A stretch of DNA of 64,000 nucleotides from Bin103 sp002238925 (GCA_965208065.1 OZ242313.1:2852001-2916000), one strand, 5' to 3'. Numbered from the stretch's first letter, positions 9,809 to 19,002 are shown. Notes: a model not told the origin generated them from the letters alone. A program made the numbers and translations.

Positions 9809-12800
9809 GTGGGCGGGCGGCGCGCCGCCATCCTGGCGCTGTTTCTGCTCTCCGGGGCGAGCGGGCTGATCTACCAGGTGGTGTGGTTCCGCCTGCTGGC
9901 CACCGTGTTCGGCGCCACCGTGCCGGCCGCGACCACCGTCCTGGCCGCCTTCATGAGTGGTCTGGCGCTGGGCAGCTACCTGCTCGGCGGCGCGGGCGAC
10001 CGCACCGGGCAGCCGCTGCGCCTGTACGCCGGCTACGAACTGGGCATTGCCGCAGCCGCGCTGGCGGCGCTGGTGGCGATGGAACGTATGGGCCCGGTGG
10101 CCGCCTTGCTGAGCAGCGTCCTGGGGGACGGCGGCGCCGGCTTGGCCGCGGCTCGCTTCGCGGTCGCGTTCCTGGTGATGCTGATCCCGACCACCCTGAT
10201 GGGCGCCACCCTGCCCGTGCTGAGCCGCGCCCTGGTGCGCGATCGGGACGCCGCCGGCGTGCAGCTGTCCGCCCTGTACGCGGCCAACACCTGGGGAGCG
10301 GCGCTCGGGGCGCTGGTGGCGGGTTTCCTGCTGATCCGCCTGCTGGGGCTGCGCGGCACGGTGTATGTGGCGGTGATTACCAACCTGGCGGTGGCCGCCG
10401 CCGCATGGCTGATGGTTCTTGCCAAGACGCGCGCGGCGCCACGGTCCGCCCCGTCCGCGGTCCAGCCGGCCCGCAGCGCCGGCCGCACGCCGCCGGGGCC
10501 GCCGGATGCATCGCCCGCAAGGAGAGATTCAGGTGCCAACCGGCGCCGTGCGGCAACGCTGCTGGCCACGTTTGCGGTGGCCGGCGCGACTACCCTCGCC
10601 TACGAGGTGCTATGGTCGCGGGCGCTGCACGCGCTCCTGGGTAACTCGACCTACGCCTTTGCGAGCACGCTGGTGGTGTTTCTCGCCGGCATCGCGCTTG
10701 GCGGCTGGCTGGTCCGCTATGCCATTGACCGTATTGCTCCGGTACGCCTGTACGCCGCGCTGCAGGCGGGGATTGCGGGCGCCGCGCTGCTGAGCGTGCC
10801 GCTGCTCACGGGCGGCGTCGACCTGCGCGGCTTGCAGGCGTTCTTCGCCGCCGGCGCCGTGCCATGGGAGGGCGAGCTGGCGGTCCGGTTCGGCGTCACC
10901 ATGGCGGTGCTGCTGATTCCCACCACCCTGATCGGCGCCACCTTCCCGTTGGTTGCGCGGCTCTACCTGTCCGATGCGAGGCGCGTCGGCGCACAGGTGG
11001 GCCGGGTGTACGCGGCCGGAACGGCCGGCAACATCGCCGGAGCGCTGCTGGCCGGGTTCCTGCTGGTGCCGGTGGCCGGCATCGCTCGTTCCCTGGCGCT
11101 GGTGGCGCTGCTCAACGGGGCGGTGGCGCTGGCCATCGTGCTGCTTGCCGGTCGCCCGCGGCGGGCAGGACGGTTGGCGCTGGGCGGCGGCGGCCTGGCG
11201 CTTGCGGCGGCGGTCGTGGCAACGGTGGCGGCGCCGGTGGCATTCCAGTTCCCGGCCGATACCGAGGCCGCGGGCGACGTGGTGCTGTTCTACCGGGAAG
11301 GGATCACCGCCACCACCAAGGTGTACGAGAAGCCGCTCACCGCTCGCAAGCACATGAGTGTGGACGGTGTCTACATCGGTGGCGCGGGTGGCGCCGAGAA
11401 GAAGGAGCAAGTACTCGCTCACCTTCCGAAACTGCTGCTGCGGCGGTACCGCACCGAGTTGGCGGTAGGGCTTGGTTCCGGCGTGGTGCCGGGTGAGAGC
11501 GGGCGCCACCCGAGCATCGAGCGCATCGACATCGTGGAGATTGCCGCCAGCGTGGCCGCCGGTGCCGCCTGGTTCGAGCGGGAGAACCACGCCGTTCTGC
11601 GCGATCCTCGCGTCCGACTCCTGGTGACCGACGGCATGCACCACCTGGCGACCACCACGGCGCGCTACGACATCATCGCTTCCGACGCCAAGTCGCGGCC
11701 CAAGTCGCGTGGCAATGGCCTGTTCTACTCCCGTGACTACTACCTCCTGGCGCGCGACCGGCTGACTCCGCGGGGGCTGTTCATCCAGTGGGTGCCGCTG
11801 CACCTGCCGCGGCGTGTGTACGAGTCGGTGCTGCATACCTTTGCCACAAGTTTCCCACATGCCAGCCTGTGGGTGCTGCCGGACCGTGACACCTTCCTGG
11901 TGGGGTCGCGGCAACCGTTGGTACCGGACTGGGCGTTGGTATCCGCCCGGCTGCAGGCGGATCCGGCCGGCGGCGCCGCAGGCAACCCCTTTGCCGGGCT
12001 GCGCAAGCATGGCGTTACCACGCCGGCCGCGGTGGCGGCGATGTACGTGGCCGGACGGGAGGCACTGTTGGACGCCACGGCGCATGCTCCCATCAATTCG
12101 TTGGAGCGGCCGCACGTCGAGTTTTACGCGTTCGCCGACTACACGAACTCGATCAACGGGATGGTCGCGGACAACTACGAATTGCTGCTCGTGCTGCGGT
12201 CCGCGGCCGAGGTACCGGCCCGCGCCGAGACCAGCCATCGCGCGCTCAGTCTCTATCTGCAGGCTCTTGGCCGGGCCTATGCCCTGCAGCAGGACTCCGC
12301 TGCGATCGACGAGTTGCTCGCAGCGGCGCTGAGTCTGGCACCCGAGAGTGCGTTGCTGCGCAAGGCGGCGTTGAGCTACTACGCAACCCGGGTCACCGGC
12401 CGCCTGCGGGCCGGCGATCCGGCGCAGGCGCGGCGCTACCTGGCGGCCGCGCGCCGGCTTTCCGGCGGTGCGGAGGTATATCGCCTGGCGGCCCTGCTGC
12501 GCCTGCACGAAGGTGATACGGCCGGCGCCCTGCAAGATCTGCAGGAAGCAGTACGGCTGGCGCCCGGGGACGTGGCATTGCACACGTCGTTGTTTCGCCT
12601 GTTGTGGCAGCACGGCGCGGTGGATGAGGCGGCGCGCCACCTGCGGGCGGTGCTCGAGGTTGCTCCCGACAGCGTGTTCGCGAATCGCAACCTGGGGCTG
12701 TACCTGGCGCGCCGGCGCGGCGCCGCCGCCGCCGCCCTGCCCTACCTGGAGCGCGCCTACGCCCGCACGCCGCGCGACGCGGAGCTTATCGGCGCACTGG

Positions 12801-12922
12801 CCTTGACGCGCGCCGAGACCGGCGACCGCGCCGGCGCCCGTGCCGTGGTGCGCGCCGGCGGCCGCTATTTCCGGAGCCGCCCCGAACTTGCCGCTGAACG
12901 CACGCGCATTCTGGACAGTTAG
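9809..12922 (+). CDS. Membrane spermidine-synthase-like protein with TPR tail
   Basis: About 1037 residues. Two homologous multi-helix membrane blocks come first; each begins like GASGLIYQVVWFRLL / GATTLAYEVLWSRAL and contains an IPTTLxGAT(L/F)P motif. A spermidine-synthase-type Rossmann domain follows (EGITATTKVYEK, VGLGSGV, IDIVEI, VTDG). The last 250 residues contain TPR-like helical repeats. The catalytic Asp/Tyr region is altered (IIASDAKSRPKSRGNGLFYS), so true aminopropyltransferase activity is doubtful; proteins of this layout are usually annotated only as fused MFS/spermidine synthase. The start is uncertain: GTG 9809 or TTG 9791, neither with a good ribosome site. It follows the rhamnosidase closely and may share its transcript. 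Confidence 0.8.
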   Translation: MGGRRAAILALFLLSGASGLIYQVVWFRLLATVFGATVPAATTVLAAFMSGLALGSYLLGGAGDRTGQPLRLYAGYELGIAAAALAALVAMERMGPVAALLSSVLGDGGAGLAAARFAVAFLVMLIPTTLMGATLPVLSRALVRDRDAAGVQLSALYAANTWGAALGALVAGFLLIRLLGLRGTVYVAVITNLAVAAAAWLMVLAKTRAAPRSAPSAVQPARSAGRTPPGPPDASPARRDSGANRRRAATLLATFAVAGATTLAYEVLWSRALHALLGNSTYAFASTLVVFLAGIALGGWLVRYAIDRIAPVRLYAALQAGIAGAALLSVPLLTGGVDLRGLQAFFAAGAVPWEGELAVRFGVTMAVLLIPTTLIGATFPLVARLYLSDARRVGAQVGRVYAAGTAGNIAGALLAGFLLVPVAGIARSLALVALLNGAVALAIVLLAGRPRRAGRLALGGGGLALAAAVVATVAAPVAFQFPADTEAAGDVVLFYREGITATTKVYEKPLTARKHMSVDGVYIGGAGGAEKKEQVLAHLPKLLLRRYRTELAVGLGSGVVPGESGRHPSIERIDIVEIAASVAAGAAWFERENHAVLRDPRVRLLVTDGMHHLATTTARYDIIASDAKSRPKSRGNGLFYSRDYYLLARDRLTPRGLFIQWVPLHLPRRVYESVLHTFATSFPHASLWVLPDRDTFLVGSRQPLVPDWALVSARLQADPAGGAAGNPFAGLRKHGVTTPAAVAAMYVAGREALLDATAHAPINSLERPHVEFYAFADYTNSINGMVADNYELLLVLRSAAEVPARAETSHRALSLYLQALGRAYALQQDSAAIDELLAAALSLAPESALLRKAALSYYATRVTGRLRAGDPAQARRYLAAARRLSGGAEVYRLAALLRLHEGDTAGALQDLQEAVRLAPGDVALHTSLFRLLWQHGAVDEAARHLRAVLEVAPDSVFANRNLGLYLARRRGAAAAALPYLERAYARTPRDAELIGALALTRAETGDRAGARAVVRAGGRYFRSRPELAAERTRILDS

Positions 12923-13001
12923 TACATATTCTCAAGGGTAGGCAGCCGGTGGTCGATAACCCATAGCAAGCGGGGGATTAGCGCTCGCAACTTATTGCCG
13001 G

Positions 13002-13034
13002 GGCGGGGCGGCCGAACGCGGCCGCCCCGCCTTT
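13002..13034 (+). terminator. Rho-independent terminator
   Basis: Perfect 13-bp GC stem (GGCGGGGCGGCCG and its complement) with an AACG tetraloop followed by TTT, 80 bp after the stop of the spermidine-synthase-like gene. Confidence 0.8.
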
Positions 13035-13119
13035 ATGGCTGCCGCCCCGGCATCCTCATTTCCTCCGATGCTCGTACCGCTTGCCATGAGTGTGCGCTCG
13101 GGCCTACCCTCGAATTGTT

Positions 13120-13941
13120 ATGGGCACCGCACAGGGAACGGGGACCGCCGCGCCGAAAGCGGCGATCGTGATGACCAACGAGCAGCTTGACCACTACCGC
13201 ACCGAGGGTTTCGTCATTGTCGAAAACCTGGTCTCGGAGGCAGAACTGGCCAGCCTGCAGGAGCGGCTGCGCGAATACACGCATGGCGGGCGTTCGCAGG
13301 AGCGGATCAAGGTGCAGGTGGAGCCGCGGGTGACGCGCGGCGAGCTGAGCGTCGAGCACCCCGGCGACGGCATCCGCAAGATCGACGGCCTGGTGGAGTC
13401 GGACGGCTTGTTCCAGGCGCTCGGCCGCCATCCCAACATCGTCGCGGTCCTCTCCCGCATTCTCGGGCCGGACATCAAGATGTTCCGCAACGCGGTGCTG
13501 CTCAAGCCGCCGGAGGTCGGTTCCGCGAAGGGCATGCACCAGGATTCGCCGTACTGGCCGATCCGGCCGATGGAGCTGTGCAGTTGCTGGTTTGCCATCG
13601 ACGAGGCCACGGTCGAGAACGGCTGTATGGGAGTGATTGCCGGCGCCCACCGGGACGGCGCCCTGCCCCACGTGCACGTGACCGACGACTACGTGATTCC
13701 GCCGGAACACTACGCCGGAGCATCCGACGAGGCCGCCAAGACGCTGGCGCCGATGCCGGCCGGTGCGGGGCTGTTCTTTCACTCCCTGCTGCCGCACGCC
13801 ACCGAGCCGAATCGCAGCGACCAATGGCGCCGCGCCATCGCGCTGTCCTACATGAGCGCGCGCTCGACACACACCGACGCCGGCGGCGGCCCGGTCTACT
13901 TCCCGATCGCGGGAGCCACCTTCCCCGGCTGCGTCCGCTAG
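13120..13941 (+). CDS. Phytanoyl-CoA dioxygenase (PhyH) family protein
   Basis: Predicted Fe(II)/2-oxoglutarate-dependent dioxygenase of about 273 residues. The iron facial triad is visible: HxD in GMHQDSPYWP, and the distal His in FFHSLLPHATEPNRS, followed by the Arg expected to bind 2-oxoglutarate. The N-terminus MTNEQLDHYRTEGFVIVENL is classic for the family and begins at 13171, so a start there is as likely as the ATG at 13120; neither has a clear ribosome site. It runs convergently into the next PhyH gene with a 4-bp overlap of the 3' ends. The substrate is unknown; the family hydroxylates fatty acyl-CoAs and many secondary metabolites. Confidence 0.9.
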   Translation: MGTAQGTGTAAPKAAIVMTNEQLDHYRTEGFVIVENLVSEAELASLQERLREYTHGGRSQERIKVQVEPRVTRGELSVEHPGDGIRKIDGLVESDGLFQALGRHPNIVAVLSRILGPDIKMFRNAVLLKPPEVGSAKGMHQDSPYWPIRPMELCSCWFAIDEATVENGCMGVIAGAHRDGALPHVHVTDDYVIPPEHYAGASDEAAKTLAPMPAGAGLFFHSLLPHATEPNRSDQWRRAIALSYMSARSTHTDAGGGPVYFPIAGATFPGCVR

Positions 13942-14870
13942 GCGGGACCGCCGGCGGTGGGCGGCGGCGCGGTGCGGTCGCGTGGCCACATGACCGGGAA
14001 GTAGGGTCCGGCGAACGGCTGGCCGGGACGGGCGTCGGGGCCGAGGAACAGCATGTTGGGGTGGTACTGAGGGCTGCGCCGGTAGCCGGTGTCACCCGGC
14101 ATCATGTGCGAGATCAGGCATAGCCGCGCCGTGTCGCTCAGGTTGGGGCCGGAGCCATGCAGCGTCAGGCAGTGATGAAAGCTCACTTCGCCCTCGCGCA
14201 GCAGGCACGGTTCGTCGATCCAGGCGCCGCTGATATCCTGCGTCGACAGCCGGGCCTTGAGACCCGCCAGGTCCTTCTTGGCGAAGTTTGCGCTGTCCTC
14301 CAGCAGGCCCCAGCGGTGTGAGCCGACGATGGTGCGCATGGCGCCGTTGCCGAGGTCGGTGTCCTGCAGGGCAATCCAGGCGGTGCACATGTTGGTTGAG
14401 CTGGAGCACTGCCAATGGCCGTAGTCCTGGTGCCAGCCGATGTTGCCGGCGGTAACCGCGGCGCCGCCGGCGCCTACGCCCGGCTTGGTTACCGCCTGGT
14501 CGTGCCACAACCGTACCTCGTCCACGTCCATCAGCCGCGCACCGATGGCGCCGAGCAGCGGACTGGTGGTAACGGCCCGGATGTCGTCGTTGAGCCAGAA
14601 CGCGTTGCACTGCTGGCGCACCGCGGCCGCATCGGGCTCATCCCGCGGCGGTCCGTATTGCGACGGGATCGGGTGGTCGAAATCGCCCGACCACAGCCGC
14701 TCATGGGCGCGCCGCAGGAGCGCGGTGGTCTCCCGGTCGAACAGCCGCGGACTGCGCCAGTAGCCGCGGTCACGGTATTCGGCGACCACGTCCTCGTTGA
14801 TCAATGCGTCGACGTCGGTTCCCTTAACTACCATGGCCGTACCGTACCGAAGCGGCGCCGGGTCAGGCAA
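13938..14870 (-). CDS. Phytanoyl-CoA dioxygenase (PhyH) family protein
   Basis: 310-residue Fe(II)/2OG dioxygenase. HxD is in IGWHQDYGHWQ and the distal histidine is in FHHCLTLHGSGPNLSDTAR, with the following Arg for 2OG. The ATG at 14870 overlaps the last codons of the FG-GAP protein gene upstream by 8 bp, which suggests translational coupling and supports this start over the internal ATG at 14834. It is divergent in sequence from the neighbouring PhyH at 13120, so the pair is not a recent duplication. The conserved WHQD-DYGHW pattern is shared with the ectoine-hydroxylase-like branch of PhyH, but the substrate cannot be assigned. Confidence 0.9.
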   Translation of the reverse strand: MPDPAPLRYGTAMVVKGTDVDALINEDVVAEYRDRGYWRSPRLFDRETTALLRRAHERLWSGDFDHPIPSQYGPPRDEPDAAAVRQQCNAFWLNDDIRAVTTSPLLGAIGARLMDVDEVRLWHDQAVTKPGVGAGGAAVTAGNIGWHQDYGHWQCSSSTNMCTAWIALQDTDLGNGAMRTIVGSHRWGLLEDSANFAKKDLAGLKARLSTQDISGAWIDEPCLLREGEVSFHHCLTLHGSGPNLSDTARLCLISHMMPGDTGYRRSPQYHPNMLFLGPDARPGQPFAGPYFPVMWPRDRTAPPPTAGGPA

Positions 14871-17586
14871 ACGCGACCGTTACCTCGCGCAGGGACGGGG
14901 TGCTGCAACCGTCGAGTGAAATGAGCGTGGCCTGGTACTGCAGCCAGAGCGGTTCGCCGCCGAAGCCGACCACCGCACCCGGGGCCCGAAACGTGGTGCC
15001 GGGTCCGGATGCGCCGTGCCACGGGGCATCCGCCAGCGCCTCCCGCGAGGCGGCCCAGCGGAGTTGCAGCTCGACGGCGGTGCGCGGTGGCGTATCGGCG
15101 ATCCAGTCCACCCGCACCGGCCGCCGCCCGGCCAATTTGCAGGCCGGCGAACGGTAGCGCTCACACGGCTCCCGAGTGAACGCATTGCCGAAGTCGCGCG
15201 GGGTACTCAGGTGAGGGCCCATCCCCGGCAGGCGCGTGGGGTTGTCCAGGTCGAGACCGTCCGGGCCGTTGCGGAACAACAGCGAGTCGACCCGGTGGCC
15301 GAGTTCGGTGCGGTGGCAGACCGTAAACACGTCGCGCCAGCCGTTGCCATCGAGGTCCACCACCTGGAAGGCGCAACTCGCGTCGCAATCGATCACCGTG
15401 GGCCGGTCGTAGTCGATTCCGCCCGCGGCGCCCCAGTAGATGTGCGCCGGCAGCACGCGCTTGGACGGCGTGGAATAGGCGGGCACCAGCAGGTCCAGGT
15501 GGCCGTCGCGATTCACGTCGGCCACGGTCAGCAGGATGCTCGACGCCTCGGTGCGGTGGAACTCGCCGCGCTCCTGCGAGTAGCCGCCGGGGCCGCCGTA
15601 CAGGATGAAGAAACCGCTGTCGATGCGCGTGTAGTGGCCCATCAGCACCACGATCAGGTCCAGGCAGCCGTTGCCGATAAGGTCGGCGCAGTTGATGGCG
15701 GCCACGTTGCCGGGCCCGCCGATTTCCAGCGGTATGCGGCTTACGCGATCGTACGAGAACCCGTCCGGCCCGCCATGGTACAGGGCAAGGTAGCCGCGCA
15801 CGTCGTAGCAGATAATGTCCAGCCAGCCGTTGCCGTCGAGGTCGGCGACGCGGGCGTTGCCCTTGGTGTAGGTGGGCAGCGCGGTGGTGCGCCGGCTCGA
15901 ATAGCCTTGCGCCGAGCCGTGAAAAATTACCGACGATGCGGCCATCGTTTCCGGCTTGTCATCGTGCGTGTAGGCCACCGCCAACAGGTCGAGCCAACCG
16001 TTGCGGTTGAAGTCGCCCACCTGCACGTAGTGCACGTTCCGGCCGCCCGCGACGAGGTCGGTGGAACGGTCGGCGCGCAGCCCGTCGGGCCCGCCGTGGA
16101 ACAGCCGCAGCCGTCCTGGCCCGGTGCATACCAGGTCGGCGTGGCCGTCCTGGTCGAGGTCGGCGACGATGTAGGTGTTGGTGCCGCCGGCGGGCAGGTT
16201 CAGCCGGCGCGCCGGGTCGTAGCTGCCGCCGGCGCCGCCCAGGTAGACATACAGCGGGAAGTCGGGGTCGTTGACCGACGGGCCGCTCATGGTGTTGTTG
16301 AACACCACCTCAGCTCGGCCGTCGCCGTCCAGGTCCGCCGCCGTGCAGCCGATGGCGCCCCCGGTCGGCAGCCGGTCGGTGCGATGCTGCGAGAATCCGT
16401 CCGGCCCATTCCAGTACACCACCGACTCGGTGTCGTAGGAGCGGCCATCCTCGCGCCGCGAAACGATCAGGTCGAGCCGCCCGTCGCCGTCCAGGTCGGC
16501 GGTATGGATCCAGGTGCAGAAGTTGAGCGGCAGGAGCTGGCGCACCTGCTCGAGAGCATCCGGGGATCGGATCTCCACGCCGCGCTGTGCCGCGATGAGC
16601 AGTTCATTGCGGCCATCGCCATCGACATCGGCCACCGCTACCCGGGCGGCGCCTTCCGCAAACATCGTCCAGGTGCCCTCGACCGGCAGTACCGAGCACT
16701 CATCCGGCGTGATGCGTCCGCCGCGGTTCCAGAAGATGCGGACCTGGTTGCCGCCGGAGAAGATCACCTCTTTCCTGCCGTCCCCGTCCAGGTCGGCGAG
16801 TGCCACCTGCATGGCGTAGCGGGTCGGCAGCCGCAGCGGGCTGTCCACCGCAAAGCCGCTGCCGCGGCGGCGATACAGAAACGAGTCGGTTTCAGGTTCG
16901 AAGCCGGCTCGGTAGTTCGCTACCACCAGTTCGAGTTCGCCATCGCCGTCGATATCCTCGCACGCCACCGACAGAGCACCGATTCCGGGAATCGCGAACT
17001 CCGCCGTGGCATCCTCGAATACCCGCGGCGCGGTCTGCTCGTATACGTGCAGGGGGCGCGGTTCGCCGGCATTGTGATGGTCCACCCAGGCGGACGGCAT
17101 GATCAGATCGAGCAGGCCGTTGCCGGTCAGGTCAGCGGCGGCGACGTCGTAGGCGCCGGCGGTAGGCAGCACGGCGCGCTCGCCGGTCAGACCGCCGGGG
17201 CCACCCCAGTAGACGTAGGAGTCCAGTTCCGAGGTGACGCCGTTTTCGGCGTTGACCACGATCAGGTCGAGGAATCCATCGCCGTCCACGTCGGCGGCGT
17301 GGCTCATCCAGCCGCTGTCGTTGGGCAACTCGGCCCTGCCCCACTTGCCGCCGCGAGCCTGCGGCTGGGTATAGATCCAGGTCGGGCCGCGCTCGTCGTA
17401 CCCGTGCGAATTGGGGAATATCAGGTCGACGCGGCCATCGCCGTTGGTGTCGGTGCGATGGATCCACTCCACGGTGCCGGCGGCGGTCGCGTAGAGGTTG
17501 TCGCCGCCGTTGTCGAATTCGCCGCGCCGGAACGCTTCGAATCCGCCGTGCGTCCAGGTCGAACCGGTGTCGTGACTGGTGGCCAT
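14863..17586 (-). CDS. FG-GAP/VCBS repeat protein (14 repeats), no signal peptide
   Basis: 907-residue protein built from FG-GAP/VCBS units. I count fourteen calcium-loop motifs of the form DxDGDGxxDL (for example DTNGDGRVDL, DVDGDGFLDL, DLDGNGWRDV), roughly 55 residues apart, enough for two seven-bladed propellers. About 120 C-terminal residues (from RYRSPACKLAGRRPVRVDWIAD) form a separate beta-type domain of the kind seen after such propellers. Relatives are normally secreted, but the N-terminus MATSHDTGSTWTHGG has no signal peptide, and the tRNA gene 43 bp upstream leaves little room for a longer start. It is translationally coupled to the PhyH gene that follows. The role is unknown; ligand or glycan binding is a guess. 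Confidence 0.85.
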   Translation of the reverse strand: MATSHDTGSTWTHGGFEAFRRGEFDNGGDNLYATAAGTVEWIHRTDTNGDGRVDLIFPNSHGYDERGPTWIYTQPQARGGKWGRAELPNDSGWMSHAADVDGDGFLDLIVVNAENGVTSELDSYVYWGGPGGLTGERAVLPTAGAYDVAAADLTGNGLLDLIMPSAWVDHHNAGEPRPLHVYEQTAPRVFEDATAEFAIPGIGALSVACEDIDGDGELELVVANYRAGFEPETDSFLYRRRGSGFAVDSPLRLPTRYAMQVALADLDGDGRKEVIFSGGNQVRIFWNRGGRITPDECSVLPVEGTWTMFAEGAARVAVADVDGDGRNELLIAAQRGVEIRSPDALEQVRQLLPLNFCTWIHTADLDGDGRLDLIVSRREDGRSYDTESVVYWNGPDGFSQHRTDRLPTGGAIGCTAADLDGDGRAEVVFNNTMSGPSVNDPDFPLYVYLGGAGGSYDPARRLNLPAGGTNTYIVADLDQDGHADLVCTGPGRLRLFHGGPDGLRADRSTDLVAGGRNVHYVQVGDFNRNGWLDLLAVAYTHDDKPETMAASSVIFHGSAQGYSSRRTTALPTYTKGNARVADLDGNGWLDIICYDVRGYLALYHGGPDGFSYDRVSRIPLEIGGPGNVAAINCADLIGNGCLDLIVVLMGHYTRIDSGFFILYGGPGGYSQERGEFHRTEASSILLTVADVNRDGHLDLLVPAYSTPSKRVLPAHIYWGAAGGIDYDRPTVIDCDASCAFQVVDLDGNGWRDVFTVCHRTELGHRVDSLLFRNGPDGLDLDNPTRLPGMGPHLSTPRDFGNAFTREPCERYRSPACKLAGRRPVRVDWIADTPPRTAVELQLRWAASREALADAPWHGASGPGTTFRAPGAVVGFGGEPLWLQYQATLISLDGCSTPSLREVTVAFA

Positions 17587-17628
17587 GGGATTACCTGCCC
17601 GGTGGGTCGGAGATGACCGCTAACATAG

Positions 17629-17701
17629 AGCCAGAAAGGGGATTCGAACCCCTGACCTGTTCATTACGAGTGAACCGCTCTGCCAACTGAGCTATTCTGG
17701 C
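17629..17701 (-). tRNA. tRNA-Thr (anticodon CGU)
   Basis: Complete 73-nt cloverleaf on the minus strand: acceptor GCCAGAA/TTCTGGC with discriminator T, D arm GCTC/GAGC, anticodon stem GTTCA/TGAAC with loop CTCGTAA (anticodon CGT, reading ACG), five-base variable loop, T arm AGGGG/CCCCT with TTCGAAT loop. The 3' CCA is not encoded. It sits between the FG-GAP gene and a PhyH gene. Confidence 0.95.
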
Positions 17702-17750
17702 AGTGGCCCCTAAGATAATGCATCCGGCGCCGAGGAGGAACACTTCCGCT

Positions 17751-17788
17751 GACCGTGCATGACCGTGCATGACCGTGCATGACCGTGC
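17751..17788. repeat. Tandem repeat, 10-bp unit GACCGTGCAT
   Basis: Three full copies of GACCGTGCAT plus a fourth partial copy, in the 100-bp gap between tRNA-Thr and the PhyH gene that ends at 17804. It lies at the 5' side of the tRNA gene, so it could include upstream promoter or regulatory DNA, or be a simple slippage product. Confidence 0.85.
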
Positions 17789-17803
17789 TGACGGTCGGCC
17801 GCG

Positions 17804-18649
17804 TCATGCTTGCGCCCGCCAGCTGCCGTCGTACCCGGTGTAGCCGTCGGTGAGGTGCCGCAACCGTTCCGGCAGGCGGCGAATCAATGCCTGCGCGGAT
17901 TCCGGCAGTGGCCACGGGGCATCGATGCGCCACGCCCGCGGTCGAAACCCGATGCCGCACGAGTAGCGCCGTTCGCCGGTCGCCATGTTGGCGTGCAATG
18001 TGCGATCGGCAAAGCAGAGCAGGTCGCCCGGCTCCGCGTCGACGGCGATACACCCCGGTACGTCCATGTCGTTGCATGCCGCCTCCGCGCCAAGCCGGCG
18101 TATTCCGGTGCGGTCGTTGATGAACTCGACCCCCGCCGGTTGCCAGTCCGGCCGGTGCGATTGCTCAATTACCGCCAGGCCGCTGCGGGCGCGATCGCTG
18201 CCGTTCAGGTAGAACCACAGACCGCTCGGGATCGGGAATCGATTGAGGATGTCGTTGGCTGTCTTGGGAGCGGTCTCGATATGGCCGCGAAAATCGACGT
18301 GCCAGGTGCCCATGCCCTCTCCCGGCGTGCGCAGAATCGCGGCCGACCGGTGCAGGCACAAGTCGCGCGTACCGTGTACGGCGCAGATGAACTCCCAGTA
18401 CGGCGCGTGGTCAACCAGTTTCCACACCGGATCGCTCACCTCCGCGAATGCCATGTGGTAGCGGTTGGCGGCAGGCGGCAGGTCGCGGTCGGGGTCCAGG
18501 TGCCGGTCGATCGACGCCTTCAGCTCGTCGACCAGGTGCACGCCGATCATGCCGCTGATGACACAAAAGCCGTGGCGCTCCAGGCAGGCGATCGCATCCG
18601 AGCGGGCGCTCGGCTCAAAGTGATACCGGTAAGCAGGCGTGTTCGGCAT
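17804..18649 (-). CDS. Phytanoyl-CoA dioxygenase (PhyH) family protein
   Basis: 281-residue Fe(II)/2OG dioxygenase. The iron ligands read HVD in GTWHVDFRGH, and the distal His is in FADRTLHANMATGERRYS with the 2OG Arg following. The ATG at 18649 opens MPNTPAYRYHFEPSARSDAIACLERHGFCVISG, the usual PhyH opening helix. The frame stays open for another 1.3 kb upstream, but that part is a transporter remnant and the shadow of the aldolase gene. The substrate is unknown. Confidence 0.88.
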   Translation of the reverse strand: MPNTPAYRYHFEPSARSDAIACLERHGFCVISGMIGVHLVDELKASIDRHLDPDRDLPPAANRYHMAFAEVSDPVWKLVDHAPYWEFICAVHGTRDLCLHRSAAILRTPGEGMGTWHVDFRGHIETAPKTANDILNRFPIPSGLWFYLNGSDRARSGLAVIEQSHRPDWQPAGVEFINDRTGIRRLGAEAACNDMDVPGCIAVDAEPGDLLCFADRTLHANMATGERRYSCGIGFRPRAWRIDAPWPLPESAQALIRRLPERLRHLTDGYTGYDGSWRAQA

Positions 18650-18719
18650 GGTGTGATTCTGCGCGCGCCGCCCGCCGTGTGCAACCGGCGCCGCCGACCC
18701 GGGCCGCGGACGGTCAGCG

Positions 18720-18970
18720 GCGATGGCGGGCGTCTCTACCCGGTCGCCGCGCAGCAGCACGCCGAGGAATAGCGCCACCACCGGGATCAGGTAAGTGATG
18801 AACGAGGCGCGCACCGAACCGACGCGGCCCACCAGCGTGCCCATGATCAGGTAGGCGGCTGCGGTACCGAGCAGTCCGACGGCAAGCACCGCCAGCAGCG
18901 ACGGCAAGGCGAAGCTCGAAGCGGGCAGCGACACGATGCCGAAGTCGGCTGCGGCGAACGGGCCCCGGTC
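18720..18970 (-). pseudogene. EamA/DMT-superfamily transporter remnant (C-terminal part)
   Basis: Between the PhyH start and the aldolase stop the minus strand encodes PSLLAVLAVGLLGTAAAYLI, then a short linker, then VGSVRASFITYLIPVVALFL and GVLLRGDRV. This is the pattern of the last two or three helices of EamA-domain (DMT superfamily) exporters, whose closing segment reads GAxRASxxxYLxPVxAxxLGxxxxGE. There is no start codon context, the N-terminal helices are missing, and the last family segment after GDRVETPAIAADRP degenerates. The sequence is in frame with the downstream PhyH gene but separated by low-quality coding sequence. It looks like a decayed gene fragment left by a deletion or insertion of neighbouring DNA. 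Confidence 0.6.
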
Positions 18971-19002
18971 GTCGCGCTGCGCGGCGTCGGGCGCCGACCG
19001 GG

